In this document: piece by piece, positions 45,940 through 55,117 of the stretch
Layout of the letters: each line of letters opens with the position of its first letter
How positions within the stretch are numbered: position 1 is the first letter of the stretch
Origin: Roseithermus sacchariphilus
GTDB taxonomy: Bacteria > Bacteroidota > Rhodothermia > Rhodothermales > MEBIC09517
Length of the DNA: 64,000 nt
Reading direction: 5' to 3'
Assembly: GCA_003285105.1 (NCBI GenBank)
Contig: CP030158.1
Location: 2,270,501-2,334,500 of the forward strand
Position numbers and translations under genes: made by a program
Notes under the pieces: model-generated
Database searches by the model: none
What the model saw: only the letters and a program-made list of their open reading frames with translations
What the model was told of the DNA's origin: nothing

Positions 45940-48060
45940 ATGCGCACCATCGGCCAGCACATCGCACAGGGCAGCGACCTCGTCAAACTCATCCAGCCCG
46001 AGAACTTCGTCGGCTGGATCTATGACATCAGCTATGATACCGCCCGGGTCATGACCAACGACCTCTGGAAGGCCAATGCCCTGGGCGTTCCGCACAACGG
46101 CTTCCTCCTCGCTACGGCCTTCAATCCCGAGGCCTATACCGAGGCGGCCGAGGAAGAACGTGAAGTGATCCTCCTGCGCGTGATCGGTCCTGCCCGCCTG
46201 CCCAAGGACGATGAGACCGTACGGGCCAAGATCGACTATTTCCAGAAACAGACAGAGGTGCATGGCAGCCGTGACCGTGATTACGACGACGTCACGCGCA
46301 ACTGGATGCAGTTCCATGGCCTCGAATGTAGCATCCGGGGCACGTTCTTCATCCGCGACGGTGAGCTCTGGCTCGGCAGCGACATCGAGTCTTACTTCTC
46401 GGCCACGCGCCTCAACGTGTACCGCCCTCGAGGGCGTGCGCTGGAGACGATCGTGAACTACGTGGACCCGATCCGCCGGAAGAAAGCCGCCGCGGATGCC
46501 GCCGCGCTCGGCATCAAGGGTCCCATCCAGCCGTTCCGCGTCGGCACGGTCCGGTATACCTCGACGGACCGCCAGCACCGGCGTGACGAGGGGGAACACG
46601 TACCCTTCTACATCGCCCCCTCCGACCTGCTGGCACGCCGCACGTTCGCAGCGGGGATGACGCGTACGGGGAAGTCCAACCTGGTCAAGCACCTGGTCTC
46701 GACGGTCAAGCGCGTTGCGGATGACGGCGGCGTGCCCATCGGACAGCTCATCTATGACCTCAACGGCGAGTACGCCAACGCCAACCAACAGGACAAAGGC
46801 TCCATCGCCGACGTCTACCCGAACGACACGGTGCGCTACCGGCTCGTGCCGGCCGCCGGCTTTGAGGAGTTGCGGACCAACTTCTACGAGCAACTCCATG
46901 AGGGCTTCGCCATCATCCAGCGTGAGCTGGAAGAGGCGGGTGCCGCACAGTCGAATTACGTCCGCAGCTTCCTCAACATGTCGCTCGATGAGCCGGACCC
47001 GCAGGAACGGGGCGAACACCACCGCTGGGAACGGCGCGTGGCGGCGTACCGGGCCCTGCTATACCGTGCCGGGTTCGACGCACCGGCCAACTATCGCATC
47101 CGGTTTGCAGCAAGCCAGGCGGTCCGGCAGGCCGTGGAGAACGAAGCTGGCCACCCGTTCAACACCGTCCAGCGAGGAAACGCGACCTACCTCGACCTGA
47201 CGCCGGCCGAGGCGGTGAAATGGTTCCTGGCCGCCCGCCGTGCCAACCTGGCGAATCCCCTGCCCGGTGGCTCAGACGGCTGGGTCGACGATACCCTGCG
47301 CACCCTCCTGGACATGCTGGCGCAGGAGCAAAATGGGACGTTCATCTCCGGCTTCCGGCTGCTCGCCGACGCCCGGAAATATCATTCCCCGGCACGGACC
47401 GATAACGTGGCCGACGAGATCTACCGGCACCTCGTCGCCGGCAAGATCGTCATCCTGGATCTGTCCGTGGGCGATCCGCGCATCAAGGAGCGCATCAGCA
47501 AAGACGTCGCCTCCAGGGTGTTTCACACCTCGATGAATACGTTCATCCAAGGCCGGACCCCACCCAACATCATGGTCTACGTGGAGGAGGCGCATAACCT
47601 CTTCGGCAGGGACGACGACCTCACCGACACGTGGCCGCGCCTGGCCAAGGAGGGCGCGAAGTTCGGCATCGGGCTCGTCTACGCCACACAGGAGGTGTCT
47701 TCGATTCATCCCAACATCCTGGCCAACACCGAGAACTGGTTCGTCACGCACCTCAACAACGAGCGGGAAGTCAGGGAGCTGGCCCGTTTTTACGACTTCG
47801 CCGACTTCAGCACGTCGATCATCCGGGCGCAGGACGTCGGCTTTGCCCGTGTCAAGACGCTCTCCAGCCCGTTCGTCGTGCCGGTGCAGATCGATCTCTT
47901 CGACCCGGAGGCGGAGAAGCGCCGCCTTGCCGGGCAGCACGGGGGCGCTTCCACCACCGATGACGTGCGCGGGGACGGCGCGGCTCCCGCCTCCGACGAG
48001 CATCCCGAGCCGCCCTTGCCTGATGCCGGCGATCGTCCCAACCTGTTCCACCGTCAATAA
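45940..48060 (+). CDS. HerA-like hexameric DNA translocase/helicase ATPase
   Basis: 706 aa. Walker A GMTRTGKSN lies at 239-247 and Walker B with the catalytic Glu in MVYVEEAHNLF near 545. The sensor or arginine-finger region is WFVTHLNNEREV. The N-terminal 200 residues include a HAS-barrel-like beta domain. HerA pumps DNA through the NurA nuclease ring. The tail beyond 660 is Pro/Ala-rich. nurA-like follows after 8 bp, so the two form a pair. In bacteria such pairs are mostly found in defense loci and not in replication-repair operons as in archaea. Confidence 0.92.
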   Translation: MRTIGQHIAQGSDLVKLIQPENFVGWIYDISYDTARVMTNDLWKANALGVPHNGFLLATAFNPEAYTEAAEEEREVILLRVIGPARLPKDDETVRAKIDYFQKQTEVHGSRDRDYDDVTRNWMQFHGLECSIRGTFFIRDGELWLGSDIESYFSATRLNVYRPRGRALETIVNYVDPIRRKKAAADAAALGIKGPIQPFRVGTVRYTSTDRQHRRDEGEHVPFYIAPSDLLARRTFAAGMTRTGKSNLVKHLVSTVKRVADDGGVPIGQLIYDLNGEYANANQQDKGSIADVYPNDTVRYRLVPAAGFEELRTNFYEQLHEGFAIIQRELEEAGAAQSNYVRSFLNMSLDEPDPQERGEHHRWERRVAAYRALLYRAGFDAPANYRIRFAASQAVRQAVENEAGHPFNTVQRGNATYLDLTPAEAVKWFLAARRANLANPLPGGSDGWVDDTLRTLLDMLAQEQNGTFISGFRLLADARKYHSPARTDNVADEIYRHLVAGKIVILDLSVGDPRIKERISKDVASRVFHTSMNTFIQGRTPPNIMVYVEEAHNLFGRDDDLTDTWPRLAKEGAKFGIGLVYATQEVSSIHPNILANTENWFVTHLNNEREVRELARFYDFADFSTSIIRAQDVGFARVKTLSSPFVVPVQIDLFDPEAEKRRLAGQHGGASTTDDVRGDGAAPASDEHPEPPLPDAGDRPNLFHRQ

Positions 48061-48068
48061 GATGCACC

Positions 48069-49499
48069 ATGCCGTACGAAGGTGAATTCGCGGACAAAGC
48101 CTCCCATTTCGACATCGTCAAGAACCCCGAGGTCGCGGCCTTCCTGAACGAGCAGTGCGACTTCATCAAGCCGCCCTCGGAAGCGGAGGGAAAAGCCATC
48201 GCCGCACGGTTCGTTGTGCCGCCGCCGCTCGACGAGTCCCTGCTGCCGAGGCGCGTCATCGCGACCGATGGCAGCCTCCTGGAGACGAGCTGGGACGAGC
48301 AGCTTCCGAGCACCAGGATCGGCTACGTCAAGGTGGGCTCGGTCCTCATCGATATGCAGGACTTCCAGGGGCTGCGCGTGCGGGGCGGGCGTATGGTCGA
48401 TCCGTTCAAGGTGGCGGCCCTGGAGCGCAACAAGGACGCCCTCACGTTCCCCCTGCCCAGCGCCAACGTCCGCTTCATGGGGAAGGACAACGTCCGCGAT
48501 GGCTTCCGCGCCGCGGTGGATGCCCACCTCGCCTCGGAAAAAACCTGGCTCGTACCCGGCAACCCGAGGACGAGCCTGCGCAGCACGCTCTTCGTGCTGG
48601 CTTCGCGGCGACAGGGGCGGTACGCTGGCCAGCCCATGGGAACGGGCGACCCCACGAAGCTGCGTATCCACAAATGCCCCGATTGTGGGCAGGGGCCGGT
48701 CGAGGTGGCGGATATTCCGGAGCAACAATACTGTCCGCATTGCGGGAGCGAGGTGTATCCCACCGACTGCCTCCGGCTCTGGGAAGAGGTCTCGGACTAT
48801 CAGTCCAATGAAGCGGTCTTCCGGCGGTTCATGCTCATCGTCGAGCACCTGCTCGTGGCGCATTACATCCGCTTCGCCTACGAACTGGAAGGATCGCTTT
48901 CGTCGCTGAGTGAGCTGGCCTTCTTCGTCGACGGCCCGCTGGCCATCCATGGCACGGCGGCCTGGCTCCATGGCAGCCTCATGGCGTACCTTCACGCCAT
49001 CAACACCCGGCTGGAGGAGCGCGGGTACGGGCGCCTGCTGGTGATCGGCCTCCAGAAGTCCGGGGCTGTGGTGGACCATGTGCGGCTGATCGACCGGTTC
49101 ATCCCGAACAACCGGCTCTTTGCCATCGACGACGATTACCGGTACACCTACATCCGCGCCGGCAAAGACCCCTCGGGCAACACCTTCGGCTACGAGACCT
49201 ACTACGGGCAGGACTTCATCTACAAGACCCCGTCGGGGCGAGTCTTTGTCTTTGCCCTGCCGTATCCTTTCGCCTCGAAGCATCCCGAGGGTGTCGATTT
49301 CAAGACGGCCAAGGCCGATATCAGCCGGTATCCCGAGTTGAGCCGGGCGCTGACGCTCATCCACCACTTCGAGTCCGATCTGTATGAGAATGCCGTGATC
49401 CCGGTGGCGCTGGCGCACCGCTACACGGCCATCAGCCTGGAACCTGGTGGACGGGTGCTGAATCTGCTAACCAACAGGGCGCTGGAGCAAAAGGTGTGA
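48069..49499 (+). CDS. NurA-domain nuclease with zinc-ribbon insertion
   Basis: 476 aa. The NurA active-site motif RRVIATDGSLLE (Asp near 67) and the second acidic strand AFFVDGPLAIHG (about 298-309) are clear, with a further conserved LVIGLQKSG and SGAVVDHVRLIDR. Between them an insertion contains two CxxC pairs (CPDCGQGPVE, CPHCGSEV) forming a probable zinc ribbon, which standard archaeal NurA lacks. Partnering HerA, it would degrade DNA ends processively. The gene is longer than typical NurA (about 350-400 aa). Its neighbour is a type I restriction operon 52 bp downstream. Confidence 0.88.
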   Translation: MPYEGEFADKASHFDIVKNPEVAAFLNEQCDFIKPPSEAEGKAIAARFVVPPPLDESLLPRRVIATDGSLLETSWDEQLPSTRIGYVKVGSVLIDMQDFQGLRVRGGRMVDPFKVAALERNKDALTFPLPSANVRFMGKDNVRDGFRAAVDAHLASEKTWLVPGNPRTSLRSTLFVLASRRQGRYAGQPMGTGDPTKLRIHKCPDCGQGPVEVADIPEQQYCPHCGSEVYPTDCLRLWEEVSDYQSNEAVFRRFMLIVEHLLVAHYIRFAYELEGSLSSLSELAFFVDGPLAIHGTAAWLHGSLMAYLHAINTRLEERGYGRLLVIGLQKSGAVVDHVRLIDRFIPNNRLFAIDDDYRYTYIRAGKDPSGNTFGYETYYGQDFIYKTPSGRVFVFALPYPFASKHPEGVDFKTAKADISRYPELSRALTLIHHFESDLYENAVIPVALAHRYTAISLEPGGRVLNLLTNRALEQKV

Positions 49500-49551
49500 C
49501 AAGGTGTTAGTTTGGCCTGCCGGGAAGCCATGAGAACGGATGCACTATGAT

Positions 49552-51816
49552 ATGAGCGACCACCGACATACAGAAGCGGATGCACGTCTCGTCATTGATG
49601 AGCAGCTTCGTCAGGCTGGTTGGGACCCCTCCGACCATTCGCAGGTCGGCATCGAGGTCAAGATCCCTCTCGGTGACGGTGCTCCCGAGCGTGTGGCAGA
49701 CCCGGCTTGGCCTTATGAGGCACGTCCTGCCAAGGGCGGACGCGCCGACTACGTGCTCTACGACCAGCAGGGCAACCCCCTGGCCGTCATTGAAGCCAAG
49801 AAAACGGCGATACAACCGTACACCGCCAAGCAGCAGGCGCTGCCGTACGCTCGACAGCTGGGCGCCCCCTTCATTTTTCTGACCAACGGCGAGCTCATCT
49901 ATTTCTGGGACTACCAGAACGACGACGCCCGCATTGTCAATGCATTTTTCTCGCGGCAGGACCTGGAGCGGCTGCTGTATCTGCGCCGGGAGCGCAAACC
50001 GCTGGCCACGGTTCCGATCCCCGAGCACTTCGTCAGTAATGGGCGGGCATGCACCCTGCGCCCGTACCAGCGGGAGGCCATGCGAGCCCTGGACCACGCC
50101 ATTGAACTGGGCAAGCGGCGCTTCCTCATCGAACTCCCCACCGGAACAGGCAAGACCGCGCTCATCGTCCTCTACCTCAAGCGCCTCATCGAGGCCGGCC
50201 ATGCCATGCGGGTGCTCTTCCTCGTGGACCGGGAGCAGCTGGCCATGCAGGCGCTGGCTGCCTTCCAGGACCTGGCCCCGCACTACAGCAGCTACTGGCT
50301 GCGACCCGGCACAGAACGGGAGGAGAAGCAGATCACCGTGTGCCTCCTCCAGACGATGATCAGCCGCTACGAGGAGTTCACCAGCGGCTACTTCGACGTG
50401 GTTGTCATGGACGAGAGCCACCGCTCCATCTACGGCAACTGGCAGACGGCCCTCACCCACTTCGATGCTCTCCACATTGGGCTTACGGCCACGCCGGCCG
50501 CCTACATAGACCGCAACACCTACCGCTTCTACGGCTGCGAGACGAATAAGCCGGACTTCTCGTATCCGATTCAGCAGGCTTTCGAAGAGGGTTACCTCGT
50601 TCCTTACACGTTTGCCACGGGCATTACGCGCCTCATTGCCGAAGGAGCGGAGGACGAAGAAGAGCACTACGACCCGGCCGCCTTCGAACGCAAGTGGACC
50701 AACGAGGACACCAACCGCCTGATGATGCAGGAGTTCGATCGGCTGGCGTGGGAGAACTACAAGAACCTGGCCCCCGATCAGGACCCCGGTCCCGGGAAGG
50801 CTGTCGTCTTCGCTATCACCAAACACCACGCGGCGCGGCTGGCACGGTACCTCAACGAACTGCATCCCGAACACAGGGGGCGCTATGCCGAGGTCATCAC
50901 TTCGGACGTACAAGATGCAGGTGAGCTCATCCGGCGTTTCCAGCAGGAAACTTACCCGATGGTGGCTGTCAGCGTGGACATGCTGACGACCGGCTTCGAC
51001 TTGCCCGAACTGCTTCACCTGGTCCTGTGCCGCCGGGTGCGCAGCCCCATCCTCTACCAGCAAATGCGCGGCCGGGGCACCCGGCGGGCCGACCACATCG
51101 GCAAACGTCGCTTCGTCATCTACGACTTCTTCGGCAACAAAGAGTACTTCGGCGACAGCGACGCGGACGTCTTCTCCGGGGCGGCCACCGGGCGAGCGCC
51201 GGGCGGTAGCGGAAGCGATCGGGCGCCTACCGAGCGAGAACTGGCCGAGTTGGGCCTCGAAGACGAATGGCTGCGGGCCGTCTCCTACGTGGAAGTCGGG
51301 CCCGAAGGCGAGCGGATCGACAAGCGCGCCTACCGGAGCTACTGGGAAGATGCCGTTCGGGCCGCCGCCGGCACCGATCCCATCCTCCGCAAAATCCGCG
51401 ACGGGCAGCCGCTTTCTGCCGAGGAAGAACAGGAACTGGCCCGCCGGCTCAACACGCCCGACTACTATTTCAACCAGGACAACTTACGCCGCGCCTACGA
51501 CAACACGACGGGCGACCTGATCGACTTCGTGCGCGTGGCATTGGGACAGGCCCGGGTGAAAAGCCGTGAGGAAATCCTTACGGAAAACTTCCAGGCCTGG
51601 CTCGTCACGAAGAACCTGACGCCGGAGCAGGCACAATACCTGACACTGCTTAAAAACCGGGGCATCGTCAAAGGCGGCATCCGCGTACACGACCTCTTCG
51701 AGCCGCCACTTTCGATCCTCGATGCCGCCGGCGTGGGCGTCGAACTCTTCGGCGAGGTGGAGCTGAAGCGCATCATTCAAGAACTAAACGAATCGGTCTT
51801 CCAGGAGGCCGCCTGA
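49552..51816 (+). CDS. hsdR: Type I restriction endonuclease subunit R (HsdR, EcoEI-like)
   Basis: 754 aa. The N-terminal PD-(D/E)XK nuclease has Asp66 and EAK at 81-83 (RADYVLYDQQG ... VIEAKK). The SF2 helicase shows Walker A LPTGTGKT (195-202), DESH (287-290), TATPAA, and motif VI QQMRGRGTRR. The C-terminal region (about 640-754) holds the HsdR C-domain (YYFNQDNLRRAYDNTTGDLIDFV in part). It cleaves unmodified DNA after ATP-driven translocation with HsdM and HsdS. An ATG at 49540 is an equal alternative start. The gap to hsdM is 12 bp. Confidence 0.95.
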   Translation: MSDHRHTEADARLVIDEQLRQAGWDPSDHSQVGIEVKIPLGDGAPERVADPAWPYEARPAKGGRADYVLYDQQGNPLAVIEAKKTAIQPYTAKQQALPYARQLGAPFIFLTNGELIYFWDYQNDDARIVNAFFSRQDLERLLYLRRERKPLATVPIPEHFVSNGRACTLRPYQREAMRALDHAIELGKRRFLIELPTGTGKTALIVLYLKRLIEAGHAMRVLFLVDREQLAMQALAAFQDLAPHYSSYWLRPGTEREEKQITVCLLQTMISRYEEFTSGYFDVVVMDESHRSIYGNWQTALTHFDALHIGLTATPAAYIDRNTYRFYGCETNKPDFSYPIQQAFEEGYLVPYTFATGITRLIAEGAEDEEEHYDPAAFERKWTNEDTNRLMMQEFDRLAWENYKNLAPDQDPGPGKAVVFAITKHHAARLARYLNELHPEHRGRYAEVITSDVQDAGELIRRFQQETYPMVAVSVDMLTTGFDLPELLHLVLCRRVRSPILYQQMRGRGTRRADHIGKRRFVIYDFFGNKEYFGDSDADVFSGAATGRAPGGSGSDRAPTERELAELGLEDEWLRAVSYVEVGPEGERIDKRAYRSYWEDAVRAAAGTDPILRKIRDGQPLSAEEEQELARRLNTPDYYFNQDNLRRAYDNTTGDLIDFVRVALGQARVKSREEILTENFQAWLVTKNLTPEQAQYLTLLKNRGIVKGGIRVHDLFEPPLSILDAAGVGVELFGEVELKRIIQELNESVFQEAA

Positions 51817-51828
51817 GCAAACGACACG

Positions 51829-53559
51829 ATGGATATACAGGTTCGACAGACGCTCGACCGCATCACCAACATGCTGTTCGCCGGCGGGGTCAACAACCCC
51901 ATTACGTACATCGAACAGCTCTCGTACCTCATTTACCTCAAGATGCTCGACGAGGAGGAGGCGCGGCGTGCGGGCCTGCAGGCCCGCCTGCTGGGCGAGG
52001 AGGCCAACGGCAACGCACAGCCGCTCTTCCCGGAGCAGGCCGAGCGCTACCGCTGGAGCAACTGGCGCTTCAAGAGCGGGGAGGAGCTGGTGAAGTTCGT
52101 TCGTGATGAGGTCTTCCCCTACATGGCCTCGCTCGTGAAGGAGGCCCCCAGAGTGGCCGTCTACTTCCAGGATGCCCGCCTCGAAGTGGACGACCCCGCC
52201 GTGCTCAAGCAGGTCGTCGACGAGATCGACACGATCCAGTTCTCGAAGATGGGGCCGGACGCCAAGGGCGACATCTTCGAGTACCTGCTCACGTACCTGA
52301 GCACCATGGAGGGGGCGCTGCTGGGGCAGTTTCGCACCCCCAAGCAGATCCGCGCCATGATGGTGGCGATGGTGGACCCCGACCTCGGCGACACGATCTT
52401 TGACCCGGCCTGCGGCACCGGCGGCTTCCTCATCGACGCCGTGGAACATGTGCTGGCGCGCTACTCTAGCCCCGAATTGGTGAAAGAGGCCCCCATCTAC
52501 GGCGAGACCTGGCTCGAAAACAAGGGCTGGACCCTCGAAGAAGCCAAACGGCAGATCCCCAACCTCCAGACGTACAAACGCGGCCCCGCCGACCGTATCC
52601 CCACGGGCGGCTGGGAAATGCTGGAGCGCTCCGTCTACGGCTTCGACGTCTCCCGGCAGATGATGCGCATCGCCATGATGAACATGGTGCTGCACGGCCT
52701 TCGCAACGCCAACATCAAGCGGGCCAATACCCTCTCGGAGACGGGCGGCCTCACCGACGAAGACCTGAAACGCCGTTACCGTGTCATCCTGTCCAACCCG
52801 CCCTTTGCCGGGGTGCTGCCCAAAGACTCGATCCGCAAGGACCTGCCCACGAAATCGAAGAAAAGCGAGCTGCTGTTCCTGGGCGTGATGATGCAGGCGC
52901 TGGCCCCCGGCGGCCGGTGCGCTGTGGTCCTGCCCGAGGGCGTCCTCTTCGGCTCAACGAGTGCCCACCGCGACCTGCGCCGCAAGCTGGTGCATGAGTT
53001 CGAACTGCTGGCGGTCGTCTCGCTCCCGGCGGGCGTCTTCAAGCCCTACGCCGGTGTGAAGACCTCGGTGCTCGTCTTCCGCAAGCCGAAGGCCGAGCGG
53101 GTGCACGCTACCGAACCGGCCACGCAAAAGGTATGGTTCTACGAGGTCCGCAACGACGGCTACGACCCCGACAGGGTCGCCGGCGGCGGGCGCGTGGAGA
53201 CGCCCGAAGCCAACGACATCCCGGCGCTGCTGGCGGCGTGGAAAGCCTACAAAGCCTCCGGCTTCCGGGAGCCGCCGGGCGTGGAGGCCAACGCCGTGCT
53301 GGAGCCCGGCACCGAGCCGCCCGCCTGCTGGTGGGCCGACGTGGAGCGCATCGCAGAGAACGACTACAGCCTCTCGGCCGGACGCTACAAACCCCTCGTG
53401 CGGAAAGAGCGCCGCCAGGAGGACCCCGGCGAACTCATCGAAGAACTGCTCGACCTGGAACATCGCATCGCGGCGGGCCTGATGGACCTGCTGCGCGAAG
53501 TGGACCCGGAACGCGCCGCCCAGCGTAACGCACCAAAGATGGAGGAGGAAATGAAATGA
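51829..53559 (+). CDS. hsdM: Type I restriction-modification N6-adenine methyltransferase (HsdM)
   Basis: 576 aa. The helical N-terminal HsdM domain (1-150) precedes the SAM motif FDPACGTGGF (191-200) and the catalytic NPPF (323-326). The motif VLPEGVLFG and the late VVSLPAGVFKPYAGVKTSVLVF are typical. It methylates the adenine of the bipartite site chosen by HsdS and is needed for restriction. hsdS starts in an ATGA overlap with its stop. Confidence 0.97.
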   Translation: MDIQVRQTLDRITNMLFAGGVNNPITYIEQLSYLIYLKMLDEEEARRAGLQARLLGEEANGNAQPLFPEQAERYRWSNWRFKSGEELVKFVRDEVFPYMASLVKEAPRVAVYFQDARLEVDDPAVLKQVVDEIDTIQFSKMGPDAKGDIFEYLLTYLSTMEGALLGQFRTPKQIRAMMVAMVDPDLGDTIFDPACGTGGFLIDAVEHVLARYSSPELVKEAPIYGETWLENKGWTLEEAKRQIPNLQTYKRGPADRIPTGGWEMLERSVYGFDVSRQMMRIAMMNMVLHGLRNANIKRANTLSETGGLTDEDLKRRYRVILSNPPFAGVLPKDSIRKDLPTKSKKSELLFLGVMMQALAPGGRCAVVLPEGVLFGSTSAHRDLRRKLVHEFELLAVVSLPAGVFKPYAGVKTSVLVFRKPKAERVHATEPATQKVWFYEVRNDGYDPDRVAGGGRVETPEANDIPALLAAWKAYKASGFREPPGVEANAVLEPGTEPPACWWADVERIAENDYSLSAGRYKPLVRKERRQEDPGELIEELLDLEHRIAAGLMDLLREVDPERAAQRNAPKMEEEMK

Positions 53560-54770
53560 TGTGGCCCTTCTACAAGATGAGTCAAGTAGCAGAGATTAAT
53601 CCGCGAGACAGCCACTGGAAAAAATTGCCAGACGACACGATGGTGTCATTTGTCCCCATGCCAGCTGTCTCGGAAATTACGGCATCTATCGAAGATGCTG
53701 AGATTCGTCCACTCGGCGAGGTAAGGCGAGGCTATACCCATTTCCGCGATAATGATGTGCTATTTGCTAAAATCACTCCGTGTATGGAAAATGGGAAAGT
53801 CGCTCTTGCACAGCATCTTAAGAGTGGCTTGGGGTTCGGATCTACTGAATTCCACGTGATCAGAAGCAAGGATGGCGTTCTACCCCGTTATCTCTATTTC
53901 TTTGTGCGACAGCCTTCCTTCCGTCGCCATGCCAAGCAACGAATGAGAGGTGCCGCGGGCCAACAACGGGTCCCCAAACAGTTTCTAGCAGATTATCAGA
54001 TCCCCCTTCCACCCCTCTCCGAGCAGCGCCGCATCGTCGAGCTGCTCGACCGGGCCGATGCGCTGCGCCGGATGCGCCGCGACGCCGACGCGCTGGCCGA
54101 GCGGGTGCTGCCGGCGCTCTTCTACCAGATGTTCGGCGACCCTCGGAGTAACCCGAAGGGAATCAAGAAGAAGCCGCTTAAGAAGCTTCTCAGAGTAAAG
54201 AGTGGCTCTTTCCTTCCAGCAAGGTCAATGGACTCCGAAGGGCCTTATCCGGTCTACGGTGGAAATGGCATCAATGGATATCACTCCGAATATCTTTTCG
54301 AGGAGCCTGTCATCGTTATAGGACGAGTCGGGGCATATTGCGGAGTAGTACACCGCGCACCTCCTCGCTCATGGGTCACAGACAACGCGCTCTATGTGAG
54401 TGAGATGAGCGACGAGCTAAACGAGCGATACCTTGAACTAGCGCTTCGACTTGCGAATCTCAACCAGTATTCGAGTAAAGCAGCACAGCCGCTTATCTCA
54501 GGTAAGCGGATTTATCCCGTCGAAATTCTGGTGCCTGACCTGGATGCGCAGGAGACGTTTGTCAATCGGGTTGCTGCACTCGACAAGCTCAATGCACAGG
54601 CTGCCAAGAGTCGAAAAGCCCTAGACGACCTCTTCACCCTCATGCTCCAGCGTGCCTTCAGCGGCGAGCTGACGGCGGCCTGGCGGGAGGCGCATCTGAA
54701 GGAACTGTTGCAGGAGATGGAGGCGCAGGCCCGGCACCTGGGGCTGCCCCAATCCACGCAACCGGCCTGA
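53556..54770 (+). CDS. hsdS: Type I restriction-modification specificity subunit (HsdS)
   Basis: 404 aa with two target-recognition domains (about 1-150 and 205-345), each followed by a conserved coiled-coil spacer (LPPLSEQRRIVELLDRADALRRMR and a second near 345-375). The first TRD and the second TRD are visibly less GC-rich than the spacers, the usual sign of TRD exchange between lineages. The final sequence ELTAAWREAHLKELLQ is the C-terminal HsdS signature. The TRDs define the two half-sites, which cannot be predicted from sequence here. The gene appears intact. Confidence 0.94.
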   Translation: MMWPFYKMSQVAEINPRDSHWKKLPDDTMVSFVPMPAVSEITASIEDAEIRPLGEVRRGYTHFRDNDVLFAKITPCMENGKVALAQHLKSGLGFGSTEFHVIRSKDGVLPRYLYFFVRQPSFRRHAKQRMRGAAGQQRVPKQFLADYQIPLPPLSEQRRIVELLDRADALRRMRRDADALAERVLPALFYQMFGDPRSNPKGIKKKPLKKLLRVKSGSFLPARSMDSEGPYPVYGGNGINGYHSEYLFEEPVIVIGRVGAYCGVVHRAPPRSWVTDNALYVSEMSDELNERYLELALRLANLNQYSSKAAQPLISGKRIYPVEILVPDLDAQETFVNRVAALDKLNAQAAKSRKALDDLFTLMLQRAFSGELTAAWREAHLKELLQEMEAQARHLGLPQSTQPA

Positions 54771-54772
54771 CC

Positions 54773-54973
54773 ATGCCCGAGCCGAAACACACCCCTCTCC
54801 CCGAGACGCGGCGGCTCCTCGAGGCCTGCCGCTCGCGGCAGGCCTCGCACTACGGGGCGCGGCTGGCCGGGGTGGTGCTCTACGGCTCGGCCCGCTCCGT
54901 CCCGGCCGACGCGTACGAGCAGGGCGCCACGCAGCGCTACCGCAACGCACGCGCCGAGGGGCTTGCCGTATGA
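54773..54973 (+). pseudogene. Internally deleted MNT-type nucleotidyltransferase
   Basis: 66 aa. The N-terminus matches MNT-family antitoxins up to GVVLYGSARS, the helix-loop with the GS motif. It then jumps straight to a typical C-terminus (YEQGATQRYRNARAEGLAV). The middle of about 40 residues with the catalytic D-x-D pair and the strand after it is missing, yet the frame is kept. It starts 2 nt after hsdS and overlaps the HEPN remnant by ATGA, as intact MNT-HEPN pairs do. It cannot transfer nucleotides. Confidence 0.75.
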
Positions 54974-55080
54974 GCCATCCCCGGGCCGACGAGATCCGCG
55001 CCAACCTGGAGCGCGCCGGAGAGACGCCGGAGGCGGCCCGCCTGCTCCTGCGGGAAGGCTTCTGCGACAGCGCCGCCTCC
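54970..55080 (+). pseudogene. Truncated HEPN-domain gene
   Basis: Residues 1-37 (SHPRADEIRANLERAGETPEAARLLLREG, seen in part, then FCDSAAS) match the first helix pair of HEPN toxins paired with MNT proteins. After that the reading becomes proline-rich and unrelated, and the ATPase gene begins in another frame at 55118. The RX4-6H RNase motif is absent, so only a stub remains. Together with the MNT remnant it shows that a toxin-antitoxin pair decayed or was partly replaced here. Confidence 0.72.
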
Positions 55081-55117
55081 TCGGCGCCGCCACCGGCGAC
55101 GAACAACACGACGAACG

